Shown here: positions 1 through 11,069 of the stretch, piece by piece
Layout of the letters: each line of letters starts with the position of its first letter
Numbering within the stretch: position 1 is the first letter of the stretch
Origin: Brevundimonas vesicularis NBRC 12165
GTDB taxonomy: Bacteria; Pseudomonadota; Alphaproteobacteria; Caulobacterales; Caulobacteraceae
NCBI RefSeq assembly: GCF_001592205.1
Contig: NZ_BCWM01000010.1
Location: 1-64,000 of the forward strand
DNA: 64,000 nt
Reading direction: 5' to 3'
Program-made: the position numbers and the translations under genes
The notes under the pieces: generated by a model
What the model saw: the letters and a program-made list of their open reading frames with translations, nothing else
The model's database searches: none
Told to the model about the DNA's origin: nothing

Positions 1-133
1 ATTCGCTCTCTAGAAACCGAGGTATCTTCCAAATGTAATCTGATAGAGCCTCAAACTCCGACTGAGCCTCTAATGAAAGAGCATGAAGAAGGCCCGACCC
101 CTCGTTCCAATAAGCGGAGTGCTCGCTTCTCAT
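1..133 (-). CDS. Partial hypothetical protein, N-terminus only
   Basis: An open frame starts with ATG at 133 on the minus strand and stays open for 44 codons to the window edge. It begins MRSEHSAYWNEGSG and shows no motif I recognise. It starts 14 bases after the stop codon of the upstream gene on the same strand, which suggests co-transcription. Base composition is AT-richer than the core genes to the right, like its neighbour. Only the N-terminus is visible, so the function cannot be stated. Confidence 0.45.
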   Translation of the reverse strand, partial: MRSEHSAYWNEGSGLLHALSLEAQSEFEALSDYIWKIPRFLESE

Positions 134-147
134 CGATGGCAACCGTT

Positions 148-831
148 CTAGACGTAAATGCCGGTCGTCCGGTCTTCTAGGAGCGCTTCAAGGACATAGA
201 TCGTGTCGTGATCTGGCTCACCGTCGAAACTTTTTAAGGTATGCAACGCGCTAGCCGCAACCATCTTTACTTGTGACAAGCGGCCCGGAACACCATTGGC
301 AATGTTCTGAAGAGCTAATGCAGCGTGATAGAATACGAATGGTGCTTCCTCGGTGAAGCGCCGTGCCAGCCATCCCAAATCCGCCTTCTCAGGTTGAATT
401 TGCATCATGGCAATTGCTGCAAGGCGGCTGCCAGCCGATCCTGAAGACATATAATTCACGATATACTTCGACATCGCGGGGCCCAGGATTCTCATCCTGA
501 CCAATATCTGCGTCAGAGTTCGAGTGCGCTCTAAGCTGGGGGGCATAATACGTCTGACTGTATCGTACTCAACGCAAAGTCTATCTAGCTGAGAGGCTAG
601 GTTTTGCTCGCCAATCTCTTCAATGTCCTCTGCAATCTGTTCAGCGACTATAATCTCGCTTGGGCTAATGGTGCCCTTTGCATCCTCGCCACTTGTCGCC
701 TGATTGGCCAGCTTTTCCAGCTGCGCCTCAAATTCTAAAACTTTCACAGACTTCATGCGATCAATGAGGCCGGGTAATTTTGCGATTACAGACCGAAGTT
801 CCTTTCTGAATAGCCACACACCAAGAAACAC
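148..831 (-). CDS. Hypothetical protein with N-terminal membrane anchor (start disrupted or misplaced)
   Basis: A 227-residue frame if counted from the GTG at 831. The frame stays open upstream to a TAA at 892-894, and that extension (IASLITAVAALVASF...) completes a hydrophobic membrane segment that the GTG start would cut. Four codons before the TAA is an in-frame ATG (904-906) reading MDLT, so the natural start may have been that ATG with the TAA as a nonsense mutation. After the anchor comes a basic KSVKVLEFEAQLEKL stretch and a mostly helical cytoplasmic region. No catalytic motif is recognised. Codon use is AT-richer than the core genes. It probably forms a unit with the partial gene that follows. 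Confidence 0.6.
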   Translation of the reverse strand: MFLGVWLFRKELRSVIAKLPGLIDRMKSVKVLEFEAQLEKLANQATSGEDAKGTISPSEIIVAEQIAEDIEEIGEQNLASQLDRLCVEYDTVRRIMPPSLERTRTLTQILVRMRILGPAMSKYIVNYMSSGSAGSRLAAIAMMQIQPEKADLGWLARRFTEEAPFVFYHAALALQNIANGVPGRLSQVKMVAASALHTLKSFDGEPDHDTIYVLEALLEDRTTGIYV

Positions 832-962
832 TGCCGCAGGCCACGCGAAGGATGCGACCAGAGCCGCGACGGCCGTGATCAGAGAAGCGATTTAGGTGAG
901 GTCCATAATGCTACGCTAGGCGAGTGGGACTTATCTAACAACCGGAAATGGTGTCGCCGCCC

Positions 963-3038
<2,076 letters not shown>

Positions 3039-3175
3039 GCCTGCAGGCTAACCCGCGCCGCAGCGGATGTCGAGTTGTCCGAAACCGCACATAAGTCCTT
3101 GTAGGCGCGGTGGATTTATTGGGCTATGCGCAAAGCTTGGGCCGGATGCCGGCGTCGGCGGAGTGAAACGAGGAT

Positions 3176-3583
3176 ATGAGCCTGAACCTGGAACGCATCC
3201 TCTACACCAGCCGCGCGCGCGGCAACGCCGACAGCCTGCTGATGCAGGTGGACATCCTGGCCACGTCGCAGCGGAACAATGCGCGCGACGACCTGACCGG
3301 CGCGCTGCTGATCCACGACGGACGGTTCCTGCAGGTGCTGGAGGGCGCAGCGCAGGATCTGGACCGGCTGATGACGCGGCTGGCGGGCGATCCGCGTCAT
3401 GACGAGGTGGTGGTGATCGAGCGCAAGCCGATCCCGGCGCGCGGCTTTTCCGGCTGGGCCATGGCAAGCGTGCGCGTGACCCCGGCGCTGGAAGAGACGC
3501 TGCGGGCCACGGTGGACGGCGCCGGCGCGCCCCAGCAGACGGTCGAGCGGATGCAGGACGCGGTACTGGCCCAGGCGGCCTGA
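3176..3583 (+). CDS. BLUF-domain blue-light sensor protein
   Basis: A 135-residue stand-alone BLUF domain that binds FAD and senses blue light. By comparison with AppA the key flavin-site residues are present: Tyr10 (RILYTSRA), Asn35 (SQRNNARDDLTGALL), Gln53 (GRFLQVLEG), and Trp94/Met96 (FSGWAM). The C-terminal 35 residues form the usual capping helices and there is no fused output domain. Such short BLUF proteins act through a partner protein, but no obvious partner lies next to it: thiC is divergent and the downstream gene is convergent. Start ATG at 3176. Confidence 0.93.
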   Translation: MSLNLERILYTSRARGNADSLLMQVDILATSQRNNARDDLTGALLIHDGRFLQVLEGAAQDLDRLMTRLAGDPRHDEVVVIERKPIPARGFSGWAMASVRVTPALEETLRATVDGAGAPQQTVERMQDAVLAQAA

Positions 3584-3587
3584 CGTT

Positions 3588-4343
3588 CTACAGTAGGATG
3601 CAGTGCGCCTTGCGCAGAGTATCTCGCGTTTCGGCGGGAAGGTTGTGCGGCAATAGCGTCGTTTCCTGTCGAATGAGCCGTAGGGCTGCGTCGACGCTAG
3701 GGCGATACCAAATCAGATAGCCGCACTCGTCCTGAACCGCCCGCGAAGCGACGTAATCCACCGCGCCGTAATGGCCGAATGGCGCGTTGGGAGGATTGGA
3801 ATACCAAGTCAGTCGACCGATCCGGCGTTCGGTGACGGCGCCGGCGGAAGCCTGAAATCGCTTCTGCTGCTCACTCCAATCTGACAGCGTAGCGCCACCA
3901 GTCATCGCATCATCAGCGGTGGCGAAGGCGTCAGAATATCGGCCCTCGTCCAAGGCTGAGAAGTAGTTCGTTGTCAGCGCTTCAAGCTGATCATTCAGGG
4001 CTAGAGCTTCCTCGTCGGTTAGAGCCGGTGCCGGCAGGGGCTCAGCAGCCACAGCCGGCAAAGGTCCGCAAATGACATCTTGAACCAGAGTCATCTTGTC
4101 ACTCTGTTTGGCAGAGCTTTGACGTTCCGGCATCCGCTGATCGAGCGTGAAAGTATAATGATCGAAATAGAACCCCTTTGCCCCGCAGAGATTGGCAGCG
4201 CCGGGTCGAAGGCGTTCAGCTAAACGGAGCGGATCAGTTTCATCTGAGGCGGTGATCGTCATGCGCCAACGGCCAACACCGTCCGGCTCCACCTTCACTG
4301 CGTCCGGTGCAGCAAGAAGCAAGAAAACAACAAAAGCCAGCAA
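3588..4343 (-). CDS. Secreted DUF4019-like protein
   Basis: A 251-residue protein with a short hydrophobic N-terminus (MLAFVVFLLLAAPDA) that looks like a signal peptide. The start is TTG at 4343, preceded by GGGAGG seven bases upstream. The C-terminal half (YFSALDEGRYSDAFATADD, then WSEQQKRFQ and GHYGAVDYVASRA) has the NTF2-like layout of DUF4019 proteins. The N-terminal half is not recognised. It contains cysteines at NLCGAKG, VICGPL, DECGYL and KAHCILL that could form disulfides in the periplasm. It converges on the BLUF gene with 4 bases between them. Function unknown; the DUF4019 assignment is from pattern only. Confidence 0.7.
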   Translation of the reverse strand: MLAFVVFLLLAAPDAVKVEPDGVGRWRMTITASDETDPLRLAERLRPGAANLCGAKGFYFDHYTFTLDQRMPERQSSAKQSDKMTLVQDVICGPLPAVAAEPLPAPALTDEEALALNDQLEALTTNYFSALDEGRYSDAFATADDAMTGGATLSDWSEQQKRFQASAGAVTERRIGRLTWYSNPPNAPFGHYGAVDYVASRAVQDECGYLIWYRPSVDAALRLIRQETTLLPHNLPAETRDTLRKAHCILL

Positions 4344-4394
4344 TCGACGCCCTCCCGCAGCACGAAGGTAGAGGGGGGAATTGCGTCAGGTGAG

Positions 4395-4772
4395 TCAAGG
4401 CGCCGACCAGCCCTTGACCGAGACGGCCGCCGCGCGCGGATCGGCGTCGAAGCGGAGGTAGGCCTTGGCGTGGCCGTGGCCGGGGACGTAGTCCAGGCTG
4501 GCGGTCGCGGTCTGGTCGCCCAGAACCCCTTCGATATCCACTGCGGCGGCGGTGTCGTCGCCGTCGTTCTGAACCCGGACGGTCGCGACCTGGCCTGCGG
4601 CGGTGACGTCCACGGCGACGATGCGGGCGCTGAGCGCGGGCGAGGCTGTGGGCTGGAGCGCCTCCCACACCACGATGCCGATGGCGGTCAGGGTGATGAC
4701 GGCGCCGAGCAAGGCCATGCCCCATTGCAACAGAGGGCGGGTCGATGCGGCGGGCTTCTTCTTCGTGGGCAT
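4395..4772 (-). CDS. TIGR02588-type single-pass membrane protein
   Basis: A 125-residue protein starting MPTKKKPAAS at ATG 4772. One membrane segment (about residues 16-38, LLQWGMALLGAVITLTAIG) precedes a periplasmic beta-rich domain with RVQNDGDDTAAAV and ending AAVSVKGWSAP. Size, layout and position 4 bases after the TIGR02587 gene match the family that accompanies TIGR02587 in many alphaproteobacteria. Function is unknown. A longer frame upstream (MPSPAWSRPW...) overlaps the neighbour and is not credible as a start. Confidence 0.8.
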   Translation of the reverse strand: MPTKKKPAASTRPLLQWGMALLGAVITLTAIGIVVWEALQPTASPALSARIVAVDVTAAGQVATVRVQNDGDDTAAAVDIEGVLGDQTATASLDYVPGHGHAKAYLRFDADPRAAAVSVKGWSAP

Positions 4773-4776
4773 GGGG

Positions 4777-5607
4777 TCAGACCAACAGACGGGCGGCGGC
4801 GGCGCCGATGGCGGCGGGGAAGCCCAGGACGACCATGGTCTGGACCACGCCGGCGACGGCATGGCCGTCGGTGCGGCCGAACAGGAACAGGGTGAACAGG
4901 CTGACGGCTAGGGCGATGGCGTAGCCGGGCAGGGTGAAATGCAGGAAGGCCTTGATCGGATGATCGGCCTCTTCCTGACCGGCGAAGCCCGCCTTGAAGA
5001 CGATCAGGTGGAGCAGAAGGATGGAGACGGCGATCAGGGCCAGGATGTGGGCGGGCGTCGCCTTGTAGGCGATCAGGATCATCTCTTCGGTCGGGGCGAC
5101 GTTCAGGGCGAAGAAAAGGGCGCCGGCCGCCATCAGGAACAGTTCGCCGAAATAGGAAGCCTGATCCTCGTCGGTGTCGCCTCCGCCGTCGCCGCTGAGC
5201 TGACGCCGGGCCAGAAGCGCGCCCATGGCGCCGGGAATGGCCTGAAGCGCGACCATGCCCAGGCCCTCGCGCGGCGGCGCGTCCCATTCGACGACGCCGA
5301 ACAGGATCAGCAGCACCGAGGCGGTAATGAAGCCGACGGCCAGGGCCACGGCGGTGTCCAACGCATCGTTGATCGGCCCGCGCCGTTTGGAGAAGCCGGC
5401 GTAATAGGCCAGGCCGTAAAGCAGCGGCAGGCCGGCGACGATGAAGGTCAGCAGCCGCCAGCGGTCCATGATCACGCCTTGCGCCCACATCTCCATCGTC
5501 ATCAACAGCGGAATGTTGAACACCAGGGCGCCGGCGAAGGCGCGGCCCAGATCGCGGACATAGGCGCGCTCGCGTTGCAGATCCAAAGGGGGCGCGGCGG
5601 CCGTCAT
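4777..5607 (-). CDS. TIGR02587-type multi-pass membrane protein
   Basis: A 276-residue integral membrane protein with about seven hydrophobic segments. It starts MTAAAPPLDLQRERAYVRDLGRAFAGALVFNIPLL. Family features are the N-terminal R-x-Y-x-R-D-L-G-R-A-F-G-A-like stretch and the central APTEEMILIA motif. It is followed after 4 bases by the TIGR02588 partner, and the two probably form a complex. No biochemical role is known for the pair. It is divergent from a lipoprotein gene at 5718. Confidence 0.85.
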   Translation of the reverse strand: MTAAAPPLDLQRERAYVRDLGRAFAGALVFNIPLLMTMEMWAQGVIMDRWRLLTFIVAGLPLLYGLAYYAGFSKRRGPINDALDTAVALAVGFITASVLLILFGVVEWDAPPREGLGMVALQAIPGAMGALLARRQLSGDGGGDTDEDQASYFGELFLMAAGALFFALNVAPTEEMILIAYKATPAHILALIAVSILLLHLIVFKAGFAGQEEADHPIKAFLHFTLPGYAIALAVSLFTLFLFGRTDGHAVAGVVQTMVVLGFPAAIGAAAARLLV

Positions 5608-5717
5608 GCGGCGGCAACGCTTGGGCGCCGGCTTTGGCTCCGGACCGCTTGTCGAACGGCGTTCAGGCGGCGTTCATTCGCAGCCAAGCTTGGTGTCAGC
5701 TCTAGGGAGAGGGAACG

Positions 5718-6248
5718 ATGAAACAGATCAAGACGACCGCCGTGATCGCGGTTCTGGCGTGCGCGGGCTTGGCGGCCTGCGCCTCGGTGGAGGTCGGCGG
5801 CGCGCCGATGGCCCTGTCGCCCGCCATGGCCGAGCAGGCGCGGATCGGCGTCGTCACAACCACGACCGGCTGGCTGGACGCCGAGGATGACTTCGCCGAC
5901 ACCTTCAACGACGAGGTGCTGAACGAAATGGGGCTGTGCGCCGGCGGCCGGCATCGGCTGAACCTGAGCATCCATGTCGAGGCGCTGAGCCGGGCGCCGC
6001 GCCTGGCCATTCTGGCCGGCGATCGCGCCGAACACCGGATGCGGGCGACGGCGGAACTGCGCGATCCGGCGCAGGGTGGTCAGGTGGTCGGGCGTTATCC
6101 GCTGGTCGTGACGGTGGATGCGGGCGCCGGGGTGCTGGACGCCTTGATGGATCGCCAGGCGGTCACGTCCCACGCCTTCGCCCAGGCCCTGTGCGACGCC
6201 GCCTTCGTCGCGCCGACGCGTGTGGCCGAGGCCGGCGCGCCGGGCTGA
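5718..6248 (+). CDS. Putative lipoprotein of unknown function
   Basis: A 176-residue protein with a lipoprotein signal: basic start MKQIKT, a hydrophobic stretch and the lipobox LAAC with Cys21 as the lipidation site. A strong ribosome site (AGGGAGAGGGA) precedes ATG 5718. The mature part has internal cysteines ([15 protein letters not shown]) and a pattern of alternating beta strands ([21 protein letters not shown]). This resembles small outer-membrane lipoproteins of Caulobacterales, but I cannot assign a family. Divergent from the TIGR02587 gene. Confidence 0.8.
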   Translation: MKQIKTTAVIAVLACAGLAACASVEVGGAPMALSPAMAEQARIGVVTTTTGWLDAEDDFADTFNDEVLNEMGLCAGGRHRLNLSIHVEALSRAPRLAILAGDRAEHRMRATAELRDPAQGGQVVGRYPLVVTVDAGAGVLDALMDRQAVTSHAFAQALCDAAFVAPTRVAEAGAPG

Positions 6249-6343
6249 GGTCGAGGGCGGAGCGTAGGGGCCGCCAGCTTGGGTCTGGCGCTTTTGAATG
6301 TCACGGGCGCGGGCTATCAAGACGGCGAACAGGAAACCGTCCC

Positions 6344-7342
6344 ATGCATCTCGCCCGTTTCGCCCATATCCGCTTGGCCCATCTGCCGACGCCGCTGGAG
6401 CCGCTGCCCCGCCTGTCGGAAGAGTTGGGCCTGGATCTGTGGATCAAGCGCGACGACTGCACCGGCCTGGCCGGCGGCGGCAACAAGACCCGCAAGCTGG
6501 AGTTCCTGCTGGGCGCGGCGTTCGAAGAGGACGCCGACACGCTGGTGACGCAAGGGGCGGTGCAATCGAACCATGTGCGCCAGACGGCGGCGGCGGCGGC
6601 GGCCCACGGTCTGGCGTGCGAGATCATTCTGGAAGAGCGGACGGGGTCCAAGGCGACGGACTATGTCGGCAACGGCAATGTGCTGCTGGACCGGCTGTTC
6701 GGCGCGACCCTGCGCACCGTGCCGGGCGGGACGGACATGGTCGCCGAGCTGGAGAAGACGGCGGCCGAGGTGCGGGCGCGGGGCGGCAAGCCCTATGTCA
6801 TTCCCGGCGGCGGATCGAACCCTACGGGGGCTTTGGGCTATGTCGATTGCGCGCGCGAGATCGTGGTCCAGGCCGATGATTTGGATCTGGAGGTCCACCG
6901 CATCGTGACGGCGACTGGCAGCGCGGGCACCCATGCGGGCCTGGTCGCCGGGCTGGCGGTCATGGGGGCGGACATTCCCGTACTGGGCATCGGAGTGCGG
7001 GCGCCCAAGGAAAAGCAGGAGGCGAACGTCTTCAAACTGGCCGAGGAGACGGCCGCCCTGCTGGGCCAGACGGGACGGGTGACGCGCGAGCAGGTGATCG
7101 CCGACTGCGACTATGTGGGCGAAGGCTATGGCCTGATCGACCAGGGGGTGATCGACGCCCTGACCCTGGCCGCGCGTCTGGACGGGATCGTGCTGGACCC
7201 GGTCTATTCCGGCAAGGCGATGAAGGGGCTGATCGCCCTGGCGCGCGCCGGCCGGTTCAAGGGTGAGACGGTGGTGTTCCTGCACACTGGTGGAGCGCAG
7301 GGGCTGTTCGGCTATCAGACCGAGATCGAAGGGGCGCTGTAG
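6344..7342 (+). CDS. D-cysteine desulfhydrase / ACC deaminase family PLP enzyme
   Basis: A 332-residue pyridoxal-phosphate enzyme of the tryptophan-synthase-beta fold. The Schiff-base lysine is Lys48 in [12 protein letters not shown], and [16 protein letters not shown] and [10 protein letters not shown] mark the phosphate and carboxylate sites. Close relatives break D-cysteine into pyruvate, H2S and ammonia; ACC deaminase is a less likely alternative. Start at ATG 6344 ([21 protein letters not shown]), because residues before it in the longer frame have no homology. A DUF3253 gene follows 12 bases later. Confidence 0.88.
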   Translation: MHLARFAHIRLAHLPTPLEPLPRLSEELGLDLWIKRDDCTGLAGGGNKTRKLEFLLGAAFEEDADTLVTQGAVQSNHVRQTAAAAAAHGLACEIILEERTGSKATDYVGNGNVLLDRLFGATLRTVPGGTDMVAELEKTAAEVRARGGKPYVIPGGGSNPTGALGYVDCAREIVVQADDLDLEVHRIVTATGSAGTHAGLVAGLAVMGADIPVLGIGVRAPKEKQEANVFKLAEETAALLGQTGRVTREQVIADCDYVGEGYGLIDQGVIDALTLAARLDGIVLDPVYSGKAMKGLIALARAGRFKGETVVFLHTGGAQGLFGYQTEIEGAL

Positions 7343-7354
7343 AGGCCGCGCGTC

Positions 7355-7594
7355 ATGGACCCGCGCGAGGCGACGCTGGCGCTGCTGGCCGCCCGGGCCG
7401 AGGACGCCACCGTCTGCCCCAGCGAGGTCGCGCGGGTGGTCGCGGGCGAGGGCGGCGCGTGGCGCGAGGCGATGCCACAGGTTCACGCCGCGGTGGACGC
7501 CCTTGTGAACGAGGGCGCGGTGCGACTGAGCTGGAAGGGGCGGCCGCTGGCGATGCGTGCGGGGCCCTATCGGATCGCGCGGGGCGTTGGCTGA
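7355..7594 (+). CDS. DUF3253 winged-helix-like small protein
   Basis: A 79-residue protein matching the DUF3253 pattern: LALLAARAEDATVCPSEVAR, then WREAMPQVHAAVDALV, then GAVRLSWKGRP. This is a predicted winged helix; its DNA or protein target is unknown. It follows the desulfhydrase gene closely and may be co-transcribed. Ribosome site weak; ATG at 7355. Confidence 0.85.
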   Translation: MDPREATLALLAARAEDATVCPSEVARVVAGEGGAWREAMPQVHAAVDALVNEGAVRLSWKGRPLAMRAGPYRIARGVG

Positions 7595-7637
7595 CGCGGT
7601 ATCCGAAGGTTGTGTTTTCCCGGAATGCCGATAACGG

Positions 7638-8147
7638 ATGTCTATGGTTGAGCTTTCCAGATATTTCGCGCGACTACACCCCACGGTCCTTACCGCCGTT
7701 CTTATCGCTGCGATGGTCGTGCAGATTGTGCTGTCAGGGCTGCACGTAACCCCACTGATACGGGCGATTGTGACGGCCTTGCCGATCGCCGCCACCTGCC
7801 TTTGGTGCTGGTCGATTTTCAGGGTGGCGAAAGCCTGCGGAGCGCCTGGTGCTGGGGTGACCTGGGGATGGTTGTTTGCCGTCCCCCCGATGATGCCGAT
7901 TATTGCGATATTGGCCGGTTGGTCGATGCAGAACAGCCCCGCCGCCTTGGCGTTCTTTATCGTATTTTTTGTCGCCCTCTGGTTTGCCGCTCAGGCGCTG
8001 GAAAACGCTGACGCCCTCAACGGCCAAGCATCGGCGGGACAGATCGTTGTGACAATGTTCCTCATGTTCTTTGCTCTGATCGGTGTTTGGATTTTGAGAC
8101 CGAAGATCCAGCGATTGGAAGCAAGGATGGCAACTTCCGCCGACTAG
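7638..8147 (+). CDS. Hypothetical four-helix membrane protein
   Basis: A 169-residue protein with about four hydrophobic segments (near residues 14-34, 40-60, 75-95 and 100-118, with another near 135-152) and a charged C-terminus (RPKIQRLEARMATSAD). It has no recognised family. Codon use is AT-richer than the flanking genes, which hints at a different history. It lies between DUF3253 and the chromate transporter gene on the same strand. The start could be ATG 7638 or ATG 7644. Confidence 0.65.
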   Translation: MSMVELSRYFARLHPTVLTAVLIAAMVVQIVLSGLHVTPLIRAIVTALPIAATCLWCWSIFRVAKACGAPGAGVTWGWLFAVPPMMPIIAILAGWSMQNSPAALAFFIVFFVALWFAAQALENADALNGQASAGQIVVTMFLMFFALIGVWILRPKIQRLEARMATSAD

Positions 8148-8186
8148 CCTTTGTCGCCGACGGTTTGGGCGAGATCAGGTGATCAA

Positions 8187-9392
8187 ATGACAGTGCGCGA
8201 GATCGAACCTGTCCCGCCGGCGCTGTCTTTGGCGGCGGTGTTTCTGCGGTTCTTGCGGTTCGGGCTGCTGGCGTTTGGCGGGCCGGTGGCGCAGATCGCG
8301 ATGATCCGGCGCGAGCTGGTCGATCAGGACCGTTGGATGTCCAGCGCGCGGTTCAACCGGCTGCTGGCGGTGTTGCAGGTCCTGCCGGGGCCGGAGGCGC
8401 ACGAGTTGTGCGTGCACATGGGCATGCGGGCGCGGGGGCGGATCGGCGGCCTGCTGGCGGGCCTGGGGTTCATGCTGCCCGGGCTGGTCCTGATGCTGGG
8501 GATCGGCTGGGCCTATGTGGCGCTGTCGCCGGTCGTGGGCCTGCTGGCCGGGGCGTTCCTGGGGGTTCAGGCGGCGGTGGTCGCCGTGATCGTGCGCGCC
8601 GTCTGCAAGATCGGATCGCATATCCTGGAGGATCGCTGGCTGTGGGCCGTCGCCGTCGTCGGCTTTGTGGCGACCCTGGCCGGGGCGGCGTTCTGGATCG
8701 TGCTAGCGGCGGGCGGGGCGGCCTATGTGCTGGTCCGGGCCGGGCGGGTCGGCCTGGCCGTCGGGGTCGTGGTGCTGGCGGTCGTTGCAGCCTTGGCGAT
8801 GCACGGGCTGGGGGACGGCGGGCCGGTCTTGGGACAGGCGTCGGGGCAGGGGGGCGACGCGGGCGCAGCCGCGATGTTCTGGACGGGGCTGAAGGCGGGG
8901 CTGCTGACGTTCGGCGGCGCCTATACCGCCATTCCCTATGTGCGCGCCGATACGGTGGGGCGCGGGCTGATCGACGATGGGGCGTTTCTGGACGGGATCG
9001 CCTTTGCGGGGGTGATCCCGGCGCCGCTGGTGATCTTTTGCACTTTCGTCGGCTTCGTGGTCGCGGGCTGGGGCGGGGCGCTGGCGATGACGGCCGGGGT
9101 GTTCGCGCCGGCCTTCGCCTTTTCGATGATCTTATATGAGCGGCTGGAGGCGGTGGTCGAGGACCGGCGGCTGCACGATCTTCTGGCCGGGGTGGCCGCC
9201 GCCGTCGTGGGGATCATCGCCGCGACCAGCGTGGAGCTGGGCTGGGCGACCTTGCAGCGGGCGCCGTCGATGGCGGCGGCTGCAGCGATCTTTGCGGGCG
9301 CCCTGGCGGTGGCGTGGGCCTGGAAGAGCCGCTACGCCGTGCCGGCAGTTCTGGCCGCCGCGGCGGTCGTGGGATGGGGCGTGATGCGATGA
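8187..9392 (+). CDS. chrA: Chromate transporter ChrA family
   Basis: A 401-residue inner-membrane protein with two homologous halves of the CHR superfamily. The first half has FGLLAFGGPVAQIAMIRRELV and LQVLPGPEAHELCVHMG. The second repeats it as GLLTFGGAYTAIPYVR and FAGVIPAPLVIFCTFVGF. It would export chromate, or a related oxyanion such as sulfate, from the cytoplasm. I start at ATG 8187 because AGGTGA lies just upstream and the longer frame adds only 12 non-homologous residues. Its stop overlaps the next start by 4 bases (ATGA). Confidence 0.9.
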   Translation: MTVREIEPVPPALSLAAVFLRFLRFGLLAFGGPVAQIAMIRRELVDQDRWMSSARFNRLLAVLQVLPGPEAHELCVHMGMRARGRIGGLLAGLGFMLPGLVLMLGIGWAYVALSPVVGLLAGAFLGVQAAVVAVIVRAVCKIGSHILEDRWLWAVAVVGFVATLAGAAFWIVLAAGGAAYVLVRAGRVGLAVGVVVLAVVAALAMHGLGDGGPVLGQASGQGGDAGAAAMFWTGLKAGLLTFGGAYTAIPYVRADTVGRGLIDDGAFLDGIAFAGVIPAPLVIFCTFVGFVVAGWGGALAMTAGVFAPAFAFSMILYERLEAVVEDRRLHDLLAGVAAAVVGIIAATSVELGWATLQRAPSMAAAAAIFAGALAVAWAWKSRYAVPAVLAAAAVVGWGVMR

Positions 9393-10066
9393 GCAAGATC
9401 CTGGGCGTGATCGGCGGCATGGGACCGGCGGCGACGGTGGCGTTCCTGGCGCGGGTGCAGGCGCTGACGTCGGCGGACGGCGACGCCGATCACATCCGGG
9501 TGGTGATGGACCTGAACCCCCAGGTTCCCGATCGCAACACGCGGCCGGGCGAGGCCGAGGTCGTGCTGGGACAGATGGCCGAGGGGCTGGCGGCGGCGGG
9601 GGCCGAGGTGATCGCCATGCCCTGCAACACCGCCCACGCCCAGGCGGGCGGGATCCGCGCGGCGTGTGAGGCGAAGGGCCTGGGCTTCATCGACATGATC
9701 GCGGCGACGGCGGATGCGGCGGCGGCGTCAGGCGCCAAGCGGATCGGCGTGCTGGCGACGCCGGGGGGCGAGCGGCTTTACACGCAGGCGCTGGCGGCGC
9801 GCGGGCTCGATACGGTGCTGCTGGAGGGCGCGGACCGCGAGGCCTTCATGGGCCTGGTCTATGGGGTCAAGCGCGGCGATGTCGGCGAGACGGCGCGGGC
9901 AGGGATGTCGCGGCTGGCTCATGCCCTGGCGGATGCGGGCGCGCACGGGCTGATCGCCGGCTGCACCGAGGTGCCGCTGCTGCTGAGCGCCGAAGACGCC
10001 GCCGCGCCCCTAACGGATTCGGCCGAGGTGTTGGCCCAAGCGTGCGTGGAGGCGTGTCGGGTGTGA
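9389..10066 (+). CDS. Aspartate/glutamate racemase family protein
   Basis: A 225-residue cofactor-independent racemase of the Asp/Glu racemase fold. The two catalytic cysteines sit in MPCNTAHA and IAGCTEVPLLL, and the N-terminus MSKILGVIGGMGPAATVAFLARV is typical of YgeA-like members. The likely reaction is interconversion of L- and D-aspartate or related amino acids; the exact substrate cannot be read from sequence. Start ATG 9389 overlaps the chrA stop. It sits three genes after a D-cysteine desulfhydrase, which hints at D-amino-acid turnover. Confidence 0.88.
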   Translation: MSKILGVIGGMGPAATVAFLARVQALTSADGDADHIRVVMDLNPQVPDRNTRPGEAEVVLGQMAEGLAAAGAEVIAMPCNTAHAQAGGIRAACEAKGLGFIDMIAATADAAAASGAKRIGVLATPGGERLYTQALAARGLDTVLLEGADREAFMGLVYGVKRGDVGETARAGMSRLAHALADAGAHGLIAGCTEVPLLLSAEDAAAPLTDSAEVLAQACVEACRV

Positions 10067-10115
10067 TGCGCGGTTGCGGCTTGCTCCGCGCGGCCGGCCT
10101 GCCTAGTCATGGGCG

Positions 10116-11069
10116 GTGTCTATTCAGTCCCTGATCATCGATTGCGACCCCGGCGTGGACGACGCCGTGGCGCTGTTTCTGGCCTTCGCCGCGCCCGAGC
10201 TGGAGCTGCTGGCCGTCACCACGGTCGGGGGCAATGTTCCCGGCGCCAAGACCCAGCGCAATGCGCGCATCATCCGCCAGATCGCCGGGCGCGAGGACGT
10301 GCCGGTGTTCGGCGGGGCGGAGCGGCCGCTGAAACGTCCGCCGGCGGGCGCGGGCGCGTTTCACGGGGTCGAGGGTCTGGGCGATCTGGAGCCGTTCGAA
10401 CCGACGGGGATCGTCGGCGACGGGCCGGCCGCCAACGCCATCGTCGATCTGGTGATGAGCCGGCCTGAAGGCTCGGTCTCCATCGCCGTCCTGGGGCCGA
10501 TGACCAATCTGGCGCTGGCGATGCGGCGTGAGCGGCGCCTGGCCGAACGGCTGGGGCCGGTGGTCGTCATGGGCGGGGCGCGGTCGGAAGGCGGCAATGT
10601 CACCGCATCGGCCGAGTTCAACATCTGGGCCGATCCGGATGCGGCGGCGGTGGTGTTCGGATCGGGGTGTCAGGTCGTCGCCTTCGGCCTGGACGCGACC
10701 CATCAGGTGCGCGCGACCGAGGCCCGGATCGTGGCGATAGAGGCCATCGACAGCGAGGCCGCGCGGGCGGCGGCGTCGACGCTGCGGTTCTCGCAGCGGG
10801 TGGAGCGCGAGATCGTGGGGTGGGATGCTGCCCCGTTGCATGACCCGTGTCCCATCGCCTGGCTGATCAAGCCCGACCTGTTCGAGACGAAGCCTTGCCG
10901 GATCGAGGTGGAGACGGGTTCGGACCTGACGCGCGGGCATACGGCGGTGGAGTTCCGGATCGATCCGGCGACGGCGCGGCACCGCTGGGCGGTCGCGGCG
11001 GACGCGCAAGGGGTGTTCGATCTGATCGTCGCCAAGCTGAAGGCTCAGGCGCTGGAGGCCGCCGCATGA
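10116..11069 (+). CDS. Inosine-uridine preferring nucleoside hydrolase
   Basis: A 317-residue ribonucleoside hydrolase with the calcium-binding signature at the N-terminus (Asp9, Asp11, Asp15, Asp16 in LIIDCDPGVDDA). VMGGARSEGGNVTASAEFNIWADPDAA carries the other calcium and ribose ligands. It splits nucleosides into base and ribose. The start is GTG 10116. Its stop overlaps the start of the ribokinase gene by 4 bases, giving a salvage pair in which the freed ribose is phosphorylated. Confidence 0.93.
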   Translation: MSIQSLIIDCDPGVDDAVALFLAFAAPELELLAVTTVGGNVPGAKTQRNARIIRQIAGREDVPVFGGAERPLKRPPAGAGAFHGVEGLGDLEPFEPTGIVGDGPAANAIVDLVMSRPEGSVSIAVLGPMTNLALAMRRERRLAERLGPVVVMGGARSEGGNVTASAEFNIWADPDAAAVVFGSGCQVVAFGLDATHQVRATEARIVAIEAIDSEAARAAASTLRFSQRVEREIVGWDAAPLHDPCPIAWLIKPDLFETKPCRIEVETGSDLTRGHTAVEFRIDPATARHRWAVAADAQGVFDLIVAKLKAQALEAAA

